This document shows, one piece after another, positions 62,021-64,000 of a stretch of 64,000 nt of DNA; the stretch's first letter is position 1, and each line of letters begins with the position of its first letter. The notes beneath the pieces were generated by a model, which saw only the letters and a list, made by a program, of their open reading frames with translations, did no database searches and had not been told where the DNA came from. The translations under genes were made by a program, and so were the position numbers. The stretch is from Fusibacter sp. A1 (GTDB taxonomy: Bacteria > Bacillota > Clostridia > Peptostreptococcales > Acidaminobacteraceae): contig NZ_QQWI01000009.1 in assembly GCF_004125825.1 (NCBI RefSeq), positions 124,001-188,000 on the forward strand, given 5' to 3'.

Positions 62021-62878
62021 CTAGTCAATCTCTTTAAAGCCTTCTCCTAGTACTTCATGAACGGTAGATACCGTTATAAACGCTTTTGGGTCGTAAGCCG
62101 CTGCGACCGCTTTCACTTTTGCAACTTCAGCTCTGGATACCACACAAAGTAAAACGCCCTTTTGGGAACCTGTGTACATTCCTTTGCCGCTTAAAAATGT
62201 CACACCGCGATTCACTTTTGTGATGATCGCGCTGGATAAAACATCGGGGTGGTCGGTGATGATGGTGAGGGACTTCGAGTAATTCATGCCCTCTACAAAA
62301 AAATCGGCCACCTTTACTATAATATATAAAGCAATCATCGAATACAATGCCGTTTCGATACTTTTATGAACAATCCCTGCCGAAATGACCACTAAGAGGT
62401 CGATCAGCATCATCAGTTTCGCAAGTGACAGATGTGGAAAGAACCTTTTGAGTATCGCTGCCGCAAGATCCGTTCCGCCAGTCGTTCCACCCTGCCTGAA
62501 TACAAGACCGATCCCAGCGCCTGTGAGTATCCCTCCAAAAACCGCTGCCAGCAGCAAATCGCCTGTGACGGTGGCCGTTGAGGCATACCGCTCAAAACCA
62601 TAAAGCATTATCGATAACATCCCGGCGCCAAAGGCCGTTTTCGCACCGAATGTTTTTCCTAAAAAGAACACGCCCAAGACAAAAAGGGGGATGTTGACGG
62701 CTAAGTTCGTAACCGAAATAGGTATACCTGTCAACGTCTGTACGACGATGGCGAGTCCTGTCACGCCACCTGGCGCGATAGTATGCGGCGCCAAGAAAAG
62801 GACAAGACCCATCGCAATGATAAAACATCCGATGGACATGATTACATAGTCCATTATCCATTTTAAACGATTATTCAT
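62021..62878 (-). CDS. YitT-family membrane protein (DUF161/DUF2179)
   Basis: 285 residues: five or six membrane segments (DUF161, from DYVIMSIGCFIIAMGL to ALYSMIALYIIVKVADF) and a C-terminal soluble domain DUF2179 (about 205-285, YSKSLTIITDHPDVL). Some YitT homologues are claimed to act in transport, but the function is unknown. ATG 62878 has GAGGTG upstream; an earlier in-frame start is less likely. It is the first gene of the unit with transketolase. Confidence 0.88.
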   Translation of the reverse strand: MNNRLKWIMDYVIMSIGCFIIAMGLVLFLAPHTIAPGGVTGLAIVVQTLTGIPISVTNLAVNIPLFVLGVFFLGKTFGAKTAFGAGMLSIMLYGFERYASTATVTGDLLLAAVFGGILTGAGIGLVFRQGGTTGGTDLAAAILKRFFPHLSLAKLMMLIDLLVVISAGIVHKSIETALYSMIALYIIVKVADFFVEGMNYSKSLTIITDHPDVLSSAIITKVNRGVTFLSGKGMYTGSQKGVLLCVVSRAEVAKVKAVAAAYDPKAFITVSTVHEVLGEGFKEID

Positions 62879-62937
62879 AATAAAACACCTCATTAATATT
62901 AACAATTAATCAATATTTACATTATCACTTATCACCA

Positions 62938-62953
62938 TGGAAAACGTTCTCCA
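62938..62953. promoter_or_regulatory. Imperfect cre-like palindrome upstream of yitT-transketolase
   Basis: TGGAAAACGTTCTCCA is palindromic apart from one pair. It agrees with cre at 11 of 14 positions, so weaker than the two sites near the hydrogenase genes. Confidence 0.3.
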
Positions 62954-62965
62954 GTTTCCACGCAT

Positions 62966-62995
62966 GTAAAAACCAGCCCTCTTGGGCTGGTTTTG
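62966..62995 (-). terminator. Terminator after the TagA-type gene
   Basis: AAAACCAGCCC (62969-62979) and GGGCTGGTTTT (62984-62994) with a 4-base loop; T-run on the minus strand. Confidence 0.92.
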
Positions 62996-62999
62996 AAAT

Positions 63000-63728
63000 T
63001 TATATTTTTCTAGTCGTTACGACTTTAAGCATAAACAGAGGCAGTCGCAACATTCTTTTTAGTCTTGAAGGATCGATGATAAGTCGATGGAACCATTCAA
63101 GTCCCATGTTCTGCATCCATTTCGGAGCCCGCTTGACATGTCCGGCCCATATGTCGACAGATCCGCCCACACCCATAGCGACTTTACAGCTAAGGATGTT
63201 CTTGTGCTTATGGATCCATAGTTCTTGTCTTGGCGCACCCAGACAGACAAATAGGACGTCCGGTTTTACTTCGTTGATATGATCGATGATCTTTAGTTCC
63301 TCTTCGTCATCAAAATATCCGTCTTTGGTGCCTTTGATCATGATGTTTGGAAACTCTTCCACGATATGAAAAGCGGCTACATCCGCAACCTCAGGTTTTC
63401 CACCTAAAATGTAGATGCTTCCTTTAGTCGTATTGAGGAACTTAAGAACACGTTCCATCAGATCGATGCCTGGAACCCTTTCCTTTAAACCCAGTTTATG
63501 AATCTTTGACGCATAAATCAGCCCTATACCGTCCGGCACCACCAACTCTCCATCAAGCAAGGCCCGTTTCAGCTCTACATTTTCTTGTGCCAAAAGAACG
63601 ATTTCTGGGTTTGGAGTGTAGATCGCCGCTGTTTTCTCACGCTTTAAAAACGTGACAAACTGCTTGAAAGCGTCTTCAAGAGTAACATTGTCAATTCTCA
63701 CACCAAATATTTTCACACTTGTCTTCAT
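63000..63728 (-). CDS. tagA: WecG/TagA/CpsF-family glycosyltransferase
   Basis: 242 residues. Typical segments: TPNPEIVLLAQ, PDGIGLIYASK, the conserved VFVCLGAPRQELWI near residue 150 and GVGGSVDIWAGHVKRAPKWM, ending in the region GLEWFHRLI. TagA/TarA transfers N-acetylmannosamine onto undecaprenyl-PP-GlcNAc for wall polymers. Just downstream of csaB it most likely works on a secondary cell wall polymer. ATG at 63728 is preferred over GTG 63731; a GGTGAG site precedes it. Ends at a strong terminator. Confidence 0.93.
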   Translation of the reverse strand: MKTSVKIFGVRIDNVTLEDAFKQFVTFLKREKTAAIYTPNPEIVLLAQENVELKRALLDGELVVPDGIGLIYASKIHKLGLKERVPGIDLMERVLKFLNTTKGSIYILGGKPEVADVAAFHIVEEFPNIMIKGTKDGYFDDEEELKIIDHINEVKPDVLFVCLGAPRQELWIHKHKNILSCKVAMGVGGSVDIWAGHVKRAPKWMQNMGLEWFHRLIIDPSRLKRMLRLPLFMLKVVTTRKI

Positions 63729-63759
63729 CACATTCTCACCATTCCACTTCTAATGCATC

Positions 63760-64000
63760 CTAATTACAGTCATTTATCCAAGTCATAAGCAGTTCCATTT
63801 GCTCAGTCGCTGTTTTGCTAAGGTCGACCAAGTTTTCATTTAGCAACATCCTATACTTCTCCAAATTCATAAGCATATCGTCGATGGCGTCGGATAGTTT
63901 TTCGCTGGAAATCGACTCTGTCGTGCATCCGACCTTTTGATCGACCTGCCTTGCGAAGCTTGCGACCTTTGGGTCGTAGCTGACCGCTATAAACGGAGTA
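63760..64000 (-). CDS. csaB: Polysaccharide pyruvyl transferase CsaB, C-terminal end
   Basis: The last 80 codons of a gene that enters from the right edge; frame TPFIAVSYDPKVASFARQ onward to TAG at 63760-63762. The AVSYDPKV segment is the C-terminal signature of CsaB-type pyruvyl transferases, which pyruvylate a wall polymer so that SLH-domain S-layer proteins can bind. The order csaB-tagA is common in Clostridia. The call rests on a short visible part and context. Confidence 0.75.
   Translation of the reverse strand, partial: TPFIAVSYDPKVASFARQVDQKVGCTTESISSEKLSDAIDDMLMNLEKYRMLLNENLVDLSKTATEQMELLMTWINDCN

Overview
The window reads as chromosomal DNA of an anaerobic, fermentative low-to-mid GC Firmicute of the class Clostridia. 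Reasons: an [FeFe]-hydrogenase and a hydrogenase-like regulatory operon, a T-box leader for cysteine synthesis, HPr kinase with CcpA-type cre sites, a Rex-type operator, a Firmicute-type LexA box, a TagA/CsaB secondary cell wall polymer pair, and strong Shine-Dalgarno sites with some TTG and GTG starts. A Fusibacter-like organism would fit, but that is a guess. There is no prophage, insertion sequence, CRISPR array or rRNA. Nearly all genes lie on the minus strand, so operons run from high to low coordinates.

Region 1 (1-8.9 kb): a ZIP metal transporter (cut by the window edge) with a Fur-family box, a tRNA-Leu with a duplicated terminator arm, a MATE exporter, a KamA-like radical SAM enzyme that overlaps a catalytically dead REP-type transposase relative, a GDT1 cation transporter with a cysteine-bearing tail, a membrane dipeptidase, a divergent SplB-like radical SAM protein and a lipoprotein.

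Region 2 (8.9-18.1 kb): cysK-cysE under a T-box leader; then a six-gene unit pncA-pncB-rsmF-rsuA-YARHG lipoprotein-lipB (NAD salvage, rRNA modification, lipoylation), and a pterin dehydratase on the plus strand.

Region 3 (18-27 kb): the most unusual part. A seven-gene operon (DRTGG protein, RsbW-like kinase, hydrogenase-like iron-sulfur protein lacking standard active-site motifs, second DRTGG protein, PHP phosphoesterase, HATPase protein, and a 53-residue membrane protein that is easily missed) has a Rex-type operator at the transcription start and a cre site upstream. It is followed by sodA, an ArAE-family membrane protein, an acetyltransferase and a catalytic [FeFe]-hydrogenase gene with its own cre site.

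Region 4 (27-41.9 kb): hprK and uvrC; uvrB-uvrA under a LexA box; an AI-2E family permease; glpX; an acetyltransferase; ftsE-ftsX-M23 peptidase-ctpA, a cell division and wall remodelling set.

Region 5 (41.9-51.2 kb): 5-formyl-THF cyclo-ligase, full-length metH (with a heptad repeat directly after its stop), a two-component system, and a Lon-like protease.

Region 6 (51.2-64 kb): a surface polysaccharide operon (flippase, UDP-sugar dehydrogenase, two glycosyltransferases, two DUF4330 proteins, O-antigen ligase-like protein), a divergent CapK-like adenylating enzyme whose promoter spacer holds a 10-T tract, a split transketolase with a YitT protein, TagA-type glycosyltransferase and the 3' end of csaB. 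All family assignments are from reading motifs; no database search was possible.
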